Of a stretch of 64,000 nucleotides of DNA, positions 26,052 to 34,958 are shown piece by piece. How positions within the stretch are numbered: the stretch's first letter is position 1; each line of letters starts with the position of its first letter. The notes under the pieces were generated by a model. That model was not told the DNA's origin and ran no database searches. It was given only the letters and a program-made list of their open reading frames with translations. Position numbers and translations under genes: made by a program. Origin of the DNA: Chania multitudinisentens RB-25 (lineage in GTDB: Bacteria > Pseudomonadota > Gammaproteobacteria > Enterobacterales > Enterobacteriaceae); NCBI RefSeq assembly GCF_000520015.2, contig NZ_CP007044.2, positions 1,240,001 to 1,304,000 on the forward strand, written 5' to 3'.

Positions 26052-26645
26052 CTACAGTTTCATATAGGCTCTGATGCCGTCCAAAAACATTTGGGTGGAG
26101 AGCATCACCAGAATCAACCCCATCAGTCTTTCCAACGCACTCACCCCTTTACTGCCGAGCAGGCGCAGGAACAGGTTCGACATCAGTAAGATTGCCGCAG
26201 ACAGCCCCCAGGCAATCAATAGCGCCACGACCAGATGTGATAACTGATTGGGATACTGGTGTGAAAGCAGCATCAGCGAAGCCAGAATTGAAGGCCCAGC
26301 CACCAGCGGGATGGCGAGCGGCACCAGAAAGGGTTCTTCCCCGACAGAAAGGCCGGTGCTGTTTCCCTCTTGAGAGGGGAAAATCATCTTGATGGCGATC
26401 AGGAACAGGATAATCCCACCGGAGATCGACACGGTTTCAGTGCGCAGATTGAGAAACGCCAGAATACGTTCACCGGCAAACAGAAAAATCAGCATCAGCA
26501 GCAATGCGATCAACAATTCACGGATCAGCACAACTCGGCGGCGGCGAGGTTCCAGATGTTTGAGCACCGACATGAAAATCGGCAGGTTGCCCAGCGGGTC
26601 CATGATTAAAAACAACAGCACTGTGGCCGAAATCATCTCTGTCAT
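26052..26645 (-). CDS. yhgN: MarC-family inner-membrane protein YhgN
   Basis: A 197-residue membrane protein with about six hydrophobic helices, nearly collinear with E. coli YhgN. The MarC-family motif LLFLIMDPLGNLPIFMSVLK is at residues about 10-29 and the second family repeat is IPLVAGPSILASLMLL. Transport of amino acids or drugs has been proposed for the family, but the function is not established. Start is either ATG 26645 or the adjacent ATG 26648; gaggt just upstream fits 26645 better. Divergent from asd. Confidence 0.9.
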   Translation of the reverse strand: MTEMISATVLLFLIMDPLGNLPIFMSVLKHLEPRRRRVVLIRELLIALLLMLIFLFAGERILAFLNLRTETVSISGGIILFLIAIKMIFPSQEGNSTGLSVGEEPFLVPLAIPLVAGPSILASLMLLSHQYPNQLSHLVVALLIAWGLSAAILLMSNLFLRLLGSKGVSALERLMGLILVMLSTQMFLDGIRAYMKL

Positions 26646-26824
26646 CATTACCTCTACATCTGAAAAATATGCCCATTGTCCTTACTTATACATCTAGCTA
26701 TAAGAAGGATTGCTGAGAATCGCTCAGCTATCGAATAAATTAACTTTGAGCCTGCGCCGACATTTTGTAAGGTGGAGAGATATTGCACACCACTTAATTA
26801 TCCTCCAAGGCAGGACTGTAAATT

Positions 26825-27928
26825 ATGAAAAACGTTGGTTTCATCGGTTGGCGCGGTATGGTTGGCTCGGTTCTCATGCAACGCATGGCGGAAGAGCGCG
26901 ATTTTGACACCATTCGCCCGGTATTTTTCTCCACTTCGCAGCACGGCGCTGCTGCACCAGCCTTCGGCGGCCAACAGGGCACGTTGCAGGATGCCTATGA
27001 TGTTGAGGCATTGAGCGCACTCGATATTATTATTACCTGCCAAGGCGGTGATTACACCAATGAAATCTATCCAAAGCTGCGTGAAACCGGCTGGAATGGC
27101 TACTGGATCGACGCTGCTTCCTCGCTGCGTATGCAGGATGACGCCATTATCATCCTTGACCCGGTGAACCACAAGGTGATTCAGGAAGGGCTGAATAAAG
27201 GGATCAAGACATTTGTTGGAGGTAACTGCACGGTCAGCCTGATGTTGATGTCATTGGGTGGCCTGTTCGCCAATAATCTGGTGGAGTGGGCATCAGTGGC
27301 CACGTATCAGGCAGCATCTGGCGGCGGTGCGCGGCACATGCGTGAATTGCTGACTCAGATGGGGATGTTGCATGCTGACGTGGCGAAAGAGTTGCAGAAT
27401 CCAGCCTCGGCTATTCTGGACATTGAGCGTAAGGTCACTGAAGCGACTCGTTCCGGCAAGTTGCCGACCGATAATTTTGGTGTTCCTTTGGCTGGCAGCC
27501 TGATCCCGTGGATCGATAAGCAGTTAGACAACGGCCAGAGCCGCGAAGAGTGGAAAGGCCAGGCGGAAACCAACAAGATCCTCAACACCTCTGCCATTAT
27601 TCCTGTCGATGGCTTATGTGTTCGCGTGGGTGCACTGCGTTGCCATAGCCAGGCATTTACTCTGAAGCTGAGAAAGGATGTGCCGCTGCCGGAGATCGAA
27701 CAAATGCTTGCAGCGCACAACGATTGGGTGCGAGTGATCCCGAACGATCGCGAAGTGACCATGCGTGAGTTAACGCCTGCGGCGGTGACTGGCACGCTGA
27801 ATACGCCGGTCGGCCGCCTGCGCAAGCTGAATATGGGGCCGGATTATCTCTCTGCGTTTACCGTTGGCGATCAGCTGTTATGGGGAGCCGCTGAACCGCT
27901 GCGCCGTATGCTGCGTATTCTGCTTTAA
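26825..27928 (+). CDS. asd: aspartate-semialdehyde dehydrogenase
   Basis: A 367-residue enzyme of the aspartate pathway (lysine, methionine, threonine and diaminopimelate). It reduces aspartyl phosphate to aspartate semialdehyde. The NADP-binding start MKNVGFIGWRGMVGSVLMQRM, the substrate-loop region ASSLRMQDDAIIILDPVN and the catalytic cysteine in GGNCTVSLMLMSLGGL (about residue 136) are visible. The length equals E. coli Asd. It is preceded by aggcagga. It is likely monocistronic, with a hairpin 100 bp downstream. Essential for cell-wall synthesis in Gram-negative bacteria. Confidence 0.97.
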   Translation: MKNVGFIGWRGMVGSVLMQRMAEERDFDTIRPVFFSTSQHGAAAPAFGGQQGTLQDAYDVEALSALDIIITCQGGDYTNEIYPKLRETGWNGYWIDAASSLRMQDDAIIILDPVNHKVIQEGLNKGIKTFVGGNCTVSLMLMSLGGLFANNLVEWASVATYQAASGGGARHMRELLTQMGMLHADVAKELQNPASAILDIERKVTEATRSGKLPTDNFGVPLAGSLIPWIDKQLDNGQSREEWKGQAETNKILNTSAIIPVDGLCVRVGALRCHSQAFTLKLRKDVPLPEIEQMLAAHNDWVRVIPNDREVTMRELTPAAVTGTLNTPVGRLRKLNMGPDYLSAFTVGDQLLWGAAEPLRRMLRILL

Positions 27929-28228
27929 AATTGTGGTAATAGGCAGTGACAAGGGGCATGGCAGCCGCTTGGGACAGGCGAACTGTTACCGGGTGCTAAG
28001 TGCAAACGCTCCAGATAAATAAGAAAGGGTAAGGGGCAGGTTTCCCCTTACCAAGCTTAACGAATCAGATTTTAACTGAAGTAGTAAAAATATTAAATTC
28101 ATGGCGAAGCTAACAGCTGAAGCTGTGATTAAAATACCTGGAAGGTATGGATGTGATAAAAAGATTATTTTATGAATCATTAGCGAGTATTTTTTGTTTT
28201 CACTATTTTACCGTTTGAGGTTTTAAAA
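27929..28228. other. 300-bp region after asd
   Basis: A hairpin at 28028-28052, then AT-rich DNA without a recognisable gene up to the DUF1311 stop. The low GC marks the left edge of the inserted segment between asd and glgB. Confidence 0.5.
28028..28052 (+). terminator. hairpin downstream of asd
   Basis: GGTAAGGGG (28028-28036) and CCCCTTACC (28044-28052), 7-base loop. Perfect 9-bp GC-rich stem, no clear U-run. Confidence 0.6.
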
Positions 28229-28657
28229 TTAACTCGTTGAGGGTTCTTCTTTGAGAGTATCTAGTCGTCGGTTATTCTCCGAAGCGTTGCAAAAATTAAA
28301 CTGAAACTGATAAGCGCTGCCTTGCCGATCCATCCCTGTTGTGATGTATGCACAAGAGTTAGCTTTATAAATTTCCCAAGACTTTTGTGCAGTTTCAAAT
28401 GCTGCCGCATATTCGGCATCCCCAAGAATAGTCAATTCCCGCCTTATTTCGATTAATCTGTCCGCCAGCTTTTTTTCTGAGTTTCTAGAGAGCTTTGTAA
28501 TGCAATCCAAGAGCCCTGGATAATTATTATCAAGCGTTATACCTTGGCATGCAGAGGGATCTTGGGCCAGCAAATTTTCAATAGTCGCGTTGGTACTTTG
28601 GTCAGCATTAGATAAGAACGGTGCGCAGATCAACACAACAGCCATTAATTTTTTCAT
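28229..28657 (-). CDS. LprI-like / DUF1311 periplasmic protein, possible immunity protein
   Basis: A 142-residue exported protein: signal peptide MKKLMAVVLICAPFLSNA, then a DUF1311 domain. Family features are the pattern FETAQKSWEIYKANSCAYI and a later cysteine in FNFCNASENNRRLDTLK; four cysteines in the mature part could form two disulfides. The mycobacterial member LprI inhibits lysozyme. Here the gene directly follows a muramidase-like fragment on the same strand, so an immunity role against a cell-wall-cleaving toxin is a reasonable inference. Codon and base composition is AT-richer than the flanking housekeeping genes. aggaag lies 7-8 bases before the ATG. Confidence 0.7.
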   Translation of the reverse strand: MKKLMAVVLICAPFLSNADQSTNATIENLLAQDPSACQGITLDNNYPGLLDCITKLSRNSEKKLADRLIEIRRELTILGDAEYAAAFETAQKSWEIYKANSCAYITTGMDRQGSAYQFQFNFCNASENNRRLDTLKEEPSTS

Positions 28658-28853
28658 CGTATCTTCCTATTGAGAAAATTTCTGATTGCGACCGATTTCC
28701 CATATCATAACCTCGGCCGATGGTTACGCCAGAGATATCACGGTTAGGATAATGAATCATGCGGCTGTAATTACGTGAACCCCGGATATTGTCACCTTCC
28801 CCATTGAATGTAAGATGCCCTCGGTTGACGCCGATGCTGGCTGAATCTTCCAT
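28608..28853 (-). pseudogene. truncated lysozyme/pesticin-like muramidase domain
   Basis: An 81-codon frame starting at ATG 28853 (ggagg 8 bases upstream). Residues about 9-56 read like the front of a phage-lysozyme/pesticin-type muramidase domain: LTFNGEGDNIRGSRNYSR with the candidate catalytic Glu, then SGVTIGRGYDMGNRS. Homology stops there, and the frame runs out of phase into the start of the DUF1311 gene. A full catalytic domain would need at least 100 more residues. It looks like a toxin or effector gene that lost its 3' part by deletion, leaving its neighbour intact. The family assignment is by motif recognition only. Confidence 0.55.
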
Positions 28854-29404
28854 AGATAAAACCTCCATTGTAAAAATTCTCGATAGCAGAATATCCTGCT
28901 TTAAACCTAAACCCGCATGTGGCCAACAGCGCTGTAGCCTGGAAGATGCCAGGTATAATCTGAACTTTCTGAGAGCTGGCTCCTGTTGGCCCTTTAACAC
29001 CTCATTTTCAACATTTCTTATTCGCTGAGCCTACGATGAATAAAAGTGCCGGAAGGAGAGTGCGTCACATTTGTAACACGCATGCCATCAAGCTGGCAGC
29101 GTGGCAACAGGGCTGTCTGGCCCGCGATTTTCTTAATGAAAAAATTTCCTTTGTAATCGGCAATGTTTTTAACAGACATTGGCTACGCTTAATGGGTTGG
29201 CGAATAAATTCACATTAAATGGTGAAGATTAGCCTAAAAAATAAGCATAAAGAGCGAAGCTACGGTTTTGAAAGAGATAGATTAATCAATAACCGACCGA
29301 AATCACGCTTTATGTATTAAATGAATTGCATGATAGACACAAGAACCGCTTTTCAGTTGGTGTAACCTCTTAAGAGTCATGCTCTTAATTTAAGGAAGAA
29401 TGCC
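28854..29404. other. 550-bp region upstream of glgB
   Basis: No supported gene; short frames here have no recognisable family. A small stem-loop TTAAGAG/CTCTTAA (29370-29388) lies in the glgB leader just before its ribosome-binding site aaggaag. Confidence 0.5.
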
Positions 29405-31588
29405 ATGTTTGTACTTCCCAACCGTGACGTGATTAATCAGATTATTGCTGGCCATTATGCCGACCCTTTTTCTCTTTTGGGGATGCATGTAACAGAGAGT
29501 GGGTTGCAGATCTGTGCACTGTTGCCAGATGCTGGCACGGTGTGGCTGGTGGATAGCAAAACCAGCAAACGCTTGGTGCAGCTCAATTGTGATGATAGCC
29601 GAGGGTTTTTCAGCGCCATTGTGCCGCGCCGTAAGAATCTTTTTCGCTATCAGCTAGACGTTAGCTGGCGCGATCATCAGCAAATCCTCGAAGACCCCTA
29701 CCGTTTTGGCACTTTGTTGCAGGAGATCGACAGTTGGCTGCTGGCAGAGGGCACCCACCTGCGGCCTTATGAACGGTTGGGCGCGCACCCTGGGGTGCTG
29801 GATAATGTGGAAGGTGTTAGCTTTGCGGTATGGGCACCCAATGCGCAGCGTGTTTCTGTGGTGGGCGAGTTCAACTTCTGGGATGGCCGGCGTCATCCAA
29901 TGCGTCTGCGCAGAGAAAATGGGATTTGGGAGTTGTTCTTACCGGGTGTAAAAGCCGGGCAATTGTATAAATACGAGATCATTGATTGCTACGGCAATAT
30001 TCAGTTGAAAGCCGATCCTTACGCTTTTGAAGCGCAGATGCGGCCAGATACGGCGTCATTGATTACACCTTTGCCGGAAGTGGTAAAGAATACGCCAGAG
30101 CGACAGCGGGCTAATGATTTTGATCGCCCAATCTCAATTTATGAAGTGCATCTTGGTTCATGGCGTCGCCATACCGACAACAATTTCTGGCTCAGTTATC
30201 AGGAATTGGCCGAGCAGTTAATTCCTTACGTCAAAGAGATGGGATTTACCCATATCGAGCTGTTACCGATTAACGAACATCCGTTTGATGGCAGTTGGGG
30301 TTATCAACCGCTGGGGCTATATGCGCCTACGCGCCGTTTTGGTACGCCTGCGGAATTCAAAGCCTTTGTGGCTGCGGCTCATGAGGCCGGGATTAACGTG
30401 ATTCTTGACTGGGTGCCGGGGCATTTCCCCAGCGATGCTCACGGGTTGGCGAACTTCGACGGTACTGCGCTATATGAATATGCCGATCCGCGGGAAGGGT
30501 TCCATCAGGACTGGAATACGCTGATTTACAACTATGGCCGCCATGAGGTGCGTAACTATTTGGCAGGCAATGCGTTTTATTGGCTGGAACGTTTCGGTAT
30601 CGATGGATTGCGTGTCGATGCAGTGGCTTCAATGATCTACCGTGACTACAGCCGCGCCGAAGGTGAATGGGTGCCGAACTACTACGGTGGTAAAGAGAAT
30701 CTGGAGGCTATTTCCTTCCTGCGTTACACCAATCAGACGTTGGGCAAAGAGTGGCCTGGGGCGGTGACGCTGGCGGAGGAGTCGACTGATTATCCAGGAG
30801 TGACATTGCCACCGGAAGCCAACGGTTTAGGCTTCCATTACAAATGGAATCTGGGCTGGATGCACGACACGCTGGATTATATGAAATGTGATCCGGTACA
30901 CCGCAAATACCATCACAACCTGATGACGTTCGGCATGCTGTATGCCTACACCGAGAACTTCGTGTTACCGATTTCCCACGACGAAGTGGTGCATGGTAAA
31001 TGCTCCGTGCTGGATCGTATGCCAGGCGATGCCTGGCAAAAATTCGCCAACCTGCGGGCGTATTACGGCTTTATGTGGGCGCATCCTGGCAAAAAGCTGC
31101 TGTTTATGGGCAGCGAATTTGCGCAGGGGCGTGAATGGAATTTCGATTCCAGCCTGGATTGGCATCTGCTGGAAGGCGCAGATGGTTGGCATCATGGCGT
31201 CCAGCGTCTGGTTCGCGATCTTAACCATTGTTATCAGAATCAGGCCCCATTGTATGAGCGTGATTATCAACCCGGCGGGTTTGAATGGCTGGTGGTGGAT
31301 GATCATGATAACTCGGTGTTTGCTTTTGCGCGTTATGACTCGCAGGGCAATGAGCTGATTGCCATCAGCAACTTTACCCCGGTGCCGCGCCATCATTATC
31401 GTATTGGCGTTTCCCGCCATGGAGAATATCAGGAAATCCTCAATACTGATTCGCATCATTACCACGGTAGTAATAGCGGGAATCAGGGGCGTGTGATTGC
31501 GGAACCGATCAATAGCCATGGCCGTGAGCATTCGATTAGCGTGATGGTGCCACCGTTGGCAACGGTTTATCTGTTGCGGGAGGTGTGA
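29405..31588 (+). CDS. glgB: 1,4-alpha-glucan branching enzyme
   Basis: A 727-residue GH13 enzyme that introduces alpha-1,6 branches into glycogen. An N-terminal carbohydrate-binding module (ADPFSLLGMH, EGVSFAVWAPNAQRVSVVGEFN) precedes the barrel. Catalytic motifs: DGLRVDAVASM with the nucleophile Asp, LAEESTDYPGV with the acid/base Glu, and PISHDEVVHGK with the transition-state Asp. The C-terminal beta domain ends VPPLATVYLL. The length agrees with E. coli GlgB (728). First gene of glgBXCAP; the stop overlaps the glgX start. Confidence 0.97.
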   Translation: MFVLPNRDVINQIIAGHYADPFSLLGMHVTESGLQICALLPDAGTVWLVDSKTSKRLVQLNCDDSRGFFSAIVPRRKNLFRYQLDVSWRDHQQILEDPYRFGTLLQEIDSWLLAEGTHLRPYERLGAHPGVLDNVEGVSFAVWAPNAQRVSVVGEFNFWDGRRHPMRLRRENGIWELFLPGVKAGQLYKYEIIDCYGNIQLKADPYAFEAQMRPDTASLITPLPEVVKNTPERQRANDFDRPISIYEVHLGSWRRHTDNNFWLSYQELAEQLIPYVKEMGFTHIELLPINEHPFDGSWGYQPLGLYAPTRRFGTPAEFKAFVAAAHEAGINVILDWVPGHFPSDAHGLANFDGTALYEYADPREGFHQDWNTLIYNYGRHEVRNYLAGNAFYWLERFGIDGLRVDAVASMIYRDYSRAEGEWVPNYYGGKENLEAISFLRYTNQTLGKEWPGAVTLAEESTDYPGVTLPPEANGLGFHYKWNLGWMHDTLDYMKCDPVHRKYHHNLMTFGMLYAYTENFVLPISHDEVVHGKCSVLDRMPGDAWQKFANLRAYYGFMWAHPGKKLLFMGSEFAQGREWNFDSSLDWHLLEGADGWHHGVQRLVRDLNHCYQNQAPLYERDYQPGGFEWLVVDDHDNSVFAFARYDSQGNELIAISNFTPVPRHHYRIGVSRHGEYQEILNTDSHHYHGSNSGNQGRVIAEPINSHGREHSISVMVPPLATVYLLREV

Positions 31589-33576
31589 TGATTGTACTGA
31601 CGCCTGGTACCGCCGCGCCTTTAGGTGCGCATTACGACGGTAACGGCATCAATTTTACCCTGTTTTCTGCGCATGCTACGCAGGTGGAATTGTGTCTGTT
31701 CGATGCACAACACCGTGAAACTCGTTTGCCATTGCCTGCTCGCAGCGGTGATATCTGGCATGGCTACTTGCCGGGAGGCGAGCCGGGGCAGCGTTATGGT
31801 TTCCGGGTGCATGGCCCGTTCGAGCCGCAACAAGGGCTACGGTTCAACGCCAACAAGCTGTTGCTTGACCCGGCAGCCCGTGCGGTTGAAGGGCCGGTCG
31901 CTGATCATCTGTATCTGCACGGGGGCTATGACCAACCGGACTCTGAGGACAGCGCGCCGCTGATGCCGAAATGCATTGTGATCGACGAGCGCTACGATTG
32001 GGAAGACGATCGACCCCCGGCAACGCCATGGAGCAAGACGGTGGTCTACGAAGCCCATGTGCGTGGGCTGACGTTGCTGCATCCAGACATTCCGCCGGTA
32101 TTACGCGGCAGCTTTGCTGCTCTTGGGCACCCGGTGATGATTGCCTATTTCAAGCGTCTGGGTATTACGGCGCTTGAGCTGTTGCCGGTGCAGCAGCACA
32201 CCACTGAACCGCGTTTGCAGCGCCTGGGATTGATCAATTACTGGGGGTACAACGTGCTGGCGCCTTATGCGCCGGATAACCGCTATGCCAGCCTGAGAAC
32301 CGGTATGACGCCGTTACGCGAACTCCGCGACGCGGTGAAGGCGCTGCATAAAGCAGGGATTGAAGTGATTCTCGATGTGGTGTTCAACCACAGCGCAGAG
32401 TTGGATATCGATGGGCCAACGCTATCACTGCGTGGCATCGATAATCCAAGTTATTACTGGCTTGAACCTGAAGGTGGCTACGTTAATGCCACCGGCTGCG
32501 GTAATACGCTGCGGTTGGATCAGCCAGCAGGAGTGACGTGGGTGATGGACTGCCTGCGTTTTTGGGTACGCGAATGCCATGTTGACGGTTTCCGTTTCGA
32601 TCTTGGCACCGTGTTAGGCCGTACACCGGCGTTTGACCGCGATGCACCGCTGTTTCAGGCGATGTTGGCGGACGATACGCTGGGGCGTTGCAAACTGATC
32701 GCCGAACCTTGGGACATTGGCCCTGGTGGTTATCAGGTTGGCGCGTTTCCCGGCCGTTTTGCCGAATGGAATGACCACTTTCGTGACGATATTCGCCGTT
32801 TTTGGTTGCAGGGCGATCTGTCACTCGGTCAGTTCGCCCGGCGTTTTGCTGCCTCCAGCGAGGTCTTCAACCAACGTGGGCGGGCACCTTATACCAGCAT
32901 TAATATGCTGGCGGCCCACGATGGCTTTACCTTGCAGGATGTGGTGAGTTTTAACCAGAAGCATAACCAATTGAACGGCGAAGGAAACCGTGATGGTAGT
33001 GACCATAACTTTAGCTATAACCACGGTGTTGAAGGCCCGAGTGCTGACAACGCCATTATACAACGACGCAGAGCCAGCCAGCGGGCGCTTCTTGCCACGT
33101 TACTCCTGGCTCAAGGAACGCCGATGTTGTTGGCTGGTGATGAACATGGACATAGTCAACAAGGCAACAGCAATGCTTATTGTCAGGATAACGAAACCAC
33201 CTGGCTCGACTGGGCTACGGCGGACGATTCCCTCACCGCATACACTGCCGCGCTGATCCGCCTGCGCCAGCAAATTCCTGCTTTGCAGCGGGATGGTTGG
33301 TGGCAAGAGGGAGACGGCAGCGTGCAGTGGTTGAATGTGCATGGGCAGCCGCTCAGTGCGCAGGAGTGGGAACAGGGCGATCGGCTTTTGCAGATCCGCT
33401 TATCACAACGCTGGCTGCTGGTGATCAACGCCACGCCGCAAGCCGTTGAAATGACGTTACCTGAGGGGACCTGGCAGGCTGTTGCCCCCTTTATTCAGGA
33501 CGATTCGCAGGCGGTTTTACCCGCCTGGTGCCAGGCTGCGCATTCGCTTTGCGTGCTGGTAAAAAAGAACAATTAA
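31588..33576 (+). CDS. glgX: glycogen debranching enzyme
   Basis: A 662-residue GH13 isoamylase-type enzyme that hydrolyses alpha-1,6 branches of phosphorylase-limit glycogen. The start is the ATG whose A overlaps the glgB stop TGA; the GTG one codon upstream is possible. Motifs: LDVVFNHSAE, DGFRFDLGTVLGR (nucleophile Asp), LIAEPWDIGPGGYQ (acid/base Glu) and NMLAAHDGFTLQDVV. The N-terminal CBM48 domain includes NGINFTLFSAHATQVELCLFD. Translational coupling with glgB is likely from the overlap. Confidence 0.96.
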   Translation: MIVLTPGTAAPLGAHYDGNGINFTLFSAHATQVELCLFDAQHRETRLPLPARSGDIWHGYLPGGEPGQRYGFRVHGPFEPQQGLRFNANKLLLDPAARAVEGPVADHLYLHGGYDQPDSEDSAPLMPKCIVIDERYDWEDDRPPATPWSKTVVYEAHVRGLTLLHPDIPPVLRGSFAALGHPVMIAYFKRLGITALELLPVQQHTTEPRLQRLGLINYWGYNVLAPYAPDNRYASLRTGMTPLRELRDAVKALHKAGIEVILDVVFNHSAELDIDGPTLSLRGIDNPSYYWLEPEGGYVNATGCGNTLRLDQPAGVTWVMDCLRFWVRECHVDGFRFDLGTVLGRTPAFDRDAPLFQAMLADDTLGRCKLIAEPWDIGPGGYQVGAFPGRFAEWNDHFRDDIRRFWLQGDLSLGQFARRFAASSEVFNQRGRAPYTSINMLAAHDGFTLQDVVSFNQKHNQLNGEGNRDGSDHNFSYNHGVEGPSADNAIIQRRRASQRALLATLLLAQGTPMLLAGDEHGHSQQGNSNAYCQDNETTWLDWATADDSLTAYTAALIRLRQQIPALQRDGWWQEGDGSVQWLNVHGQPLSAQEWEQGDRLLQIRLSQRWLLVINATPQAVEMTLPEGTWQAVAPFIQDDSQAVLPAWCQAAHSLCVLVKKNN

Positions 33577-33588
33577 AAGGAGTCAGCT

Positions 33589-34866
33589 ATGGTTAGGTTT
33601 GAGAAGAAAGACCCCCTGATGTTGGCGCGCCAACTGCCGAATAAATCCGTTGCCCTGATATTGGCTGGCGGCCGTGGTTCGCGTTTGAAAGATTTGACCT
33701 CTACCCGTGCTAAACCCGCCGTACATTTTGGCGGTAAGTTTCGCATCATTGATTTTGCTATGTCGAACTGCCTGAATTCGGGGATCCGCCGTATGGGCGT
33801 GATTACCCAATATCACTCGCACACGTTGGTGCAGCATATTCAGCGCGGCTGGTCATTCCTTAACGAAGAGATGAATGAATTTGTCGATCTGCTGCCTGCC
33901 CAGCAGCGCCAAAGTTCTGATGACTGGTACAAAGGCACGGCCGATGCGGTTTATCAGAACCTGGATATTATCCGCCGCTACGATGCGGAATATGTGGTGA
34001 TCCTGGCTGGCGACCATATTTATAAAATGGATTACTCGCGCATGCTGATCGACCACGTGGAGAAAGGCGCGCAGTGTACGGTAGCCTGTATTCCGGTGCC
34101 GATCAGCCAGGCTAGCGAGTTTGGTGTGATGAAGGTGGATGATAACGACCAAATCCTGGAGTTCCTTGAGAAACCAGAGAATCCGCCAGCCATGCCGGGC
34201 GACCCGGATATGTCGCTGGCCAGTATGGGCATTTATATTTTCAATGCCCATTATCTGTTCCAACTGCTGGAAGAAGATATGGCAACGCCGGGCTCCAGCC
34301 ATGATTTTGGTAAGGATCTGATCCCGAAAATCACTGCTCAGAAAGCAGCATGGGCACATCCATTTACTCTTTCCTGTGTGACTTCCAGCTCGGATTCACC
34401 ACCGTATTGGCGTGATGTTGGTACGTTGGATGCCTATTGGCGTGCTAATCTTGATCTAGCCTCGGTGACGCCAGAACTGGATATGTACGATCGCGCCTGG
34501 CCGATCCGCACTTATATGGAACCGCTGCCACCTGCCAAGTTTGTGCAGGATCGTTCCGGTAGCCACGGTATGACCATGAACTCGCTGGTGGCGGGGGGAT
34601 GTATTGTTTCCGGTTCGGTGGTGGTGCATTCAGTGTTGTTCTCGCGGGCGCGAGTGAACTCTTTCTGTACTATCGACTCTTCAGTATTATTGCCTGATGT
34701 GAACGTTGGCCGCTCTTGCCGCCTGCGCCGTTGCATCGTTGACCGTGCTTGCCAAATCCCTGAAGGGATGGTGATCGGGGAAAACGCTGATGATGACAGC
34801 AGACGTTTTTATCGTTCAGAAGAAGGCATTGTGCTGGTGACACGTGAAATGTTGTCAAAGCTGTAG
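33589..34866 (+). CDS. glgC: glucose-1-phosphate adenylyltransferase
   Basis: A 425-residue ADP-glucose pyrophosphorylase, the regulated first step of glycogen synthesis. Visible are the nucleotide motif ALILAGGRGSRLKDLTSTRA, KPAVHFGGKFRIIDFAMSN, the catalytic-site region LAGDHIYKMDYSRML, the sugar-binding EFLEKPENPP and the C-terminal left-handed beta-helix (GGCIVSGSVVVHSVLFSRA). An allosteric arginine/lysine region typical of the enterobacterial enzyme is at the N-terminus (RFEKKDPLMLARQLPNKSV, before ALILAGG). It starts 12 bp after glgX; aaggag lies 5-6 bases upstream. Confidence 0.97.
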   Translation: MVRFEKKDPLMLARQLPNKSVALILAGGRGSRLKDLTSTRAKPAVHFGGKFRIIDFAMSNCLNSGIRRMGVITQYHSHTLVQHIQRGWSFLNEEMNEFVDLLPAQQRQSSDDWYKGTADAVYQNLDIIRRYDAEYVVILAGDHIYKMDYSRMLIDHVEKGAQCTVACIPVPISQASEFGVMKVDDNDQILEFLEKPENPPAMPGDPDMSLASMGIYIFNAHYLFQLLEEDMATPGSSHDFGKDLIPKITAQKAAWAHPFTLSCVTSSSDSPPYWRDVGTLDAYWRANLDLASVTPELDMYDRAWPIRTYMEPLPPAKFVQDRSGSHGMTMNSLVAGGCIVSGSVVVHSVLFSRARVNSFCTIDSSVLLPDVNVGRSCRLRRCIVDRACQIPEGMVIGENADDDSRRFYRSEEGIVLVTREMLSKL

Positions 34867-34958
34867 GGATTCCGTTTGCAGAACTTGTGGGCGCAGCGAA
34901 GTGAGCTGTGCCCTCTCTCTCTTCGCAACGGAGTTTTTGCCGAATTTCAGGAGTGATG

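Noticed and set aside
27986..28180. 64-codon hydrophobic frame after asd
   Set aside because: It contains the asd hairpin and has no ribosome-binding site; hydrophobicity follows from AT-rich DNA.
29036..29218. 60-codon frame upstream of glgB
   Set aside because: No family match or convincing ribosome-binding site; kept only as part of the gene-free region.
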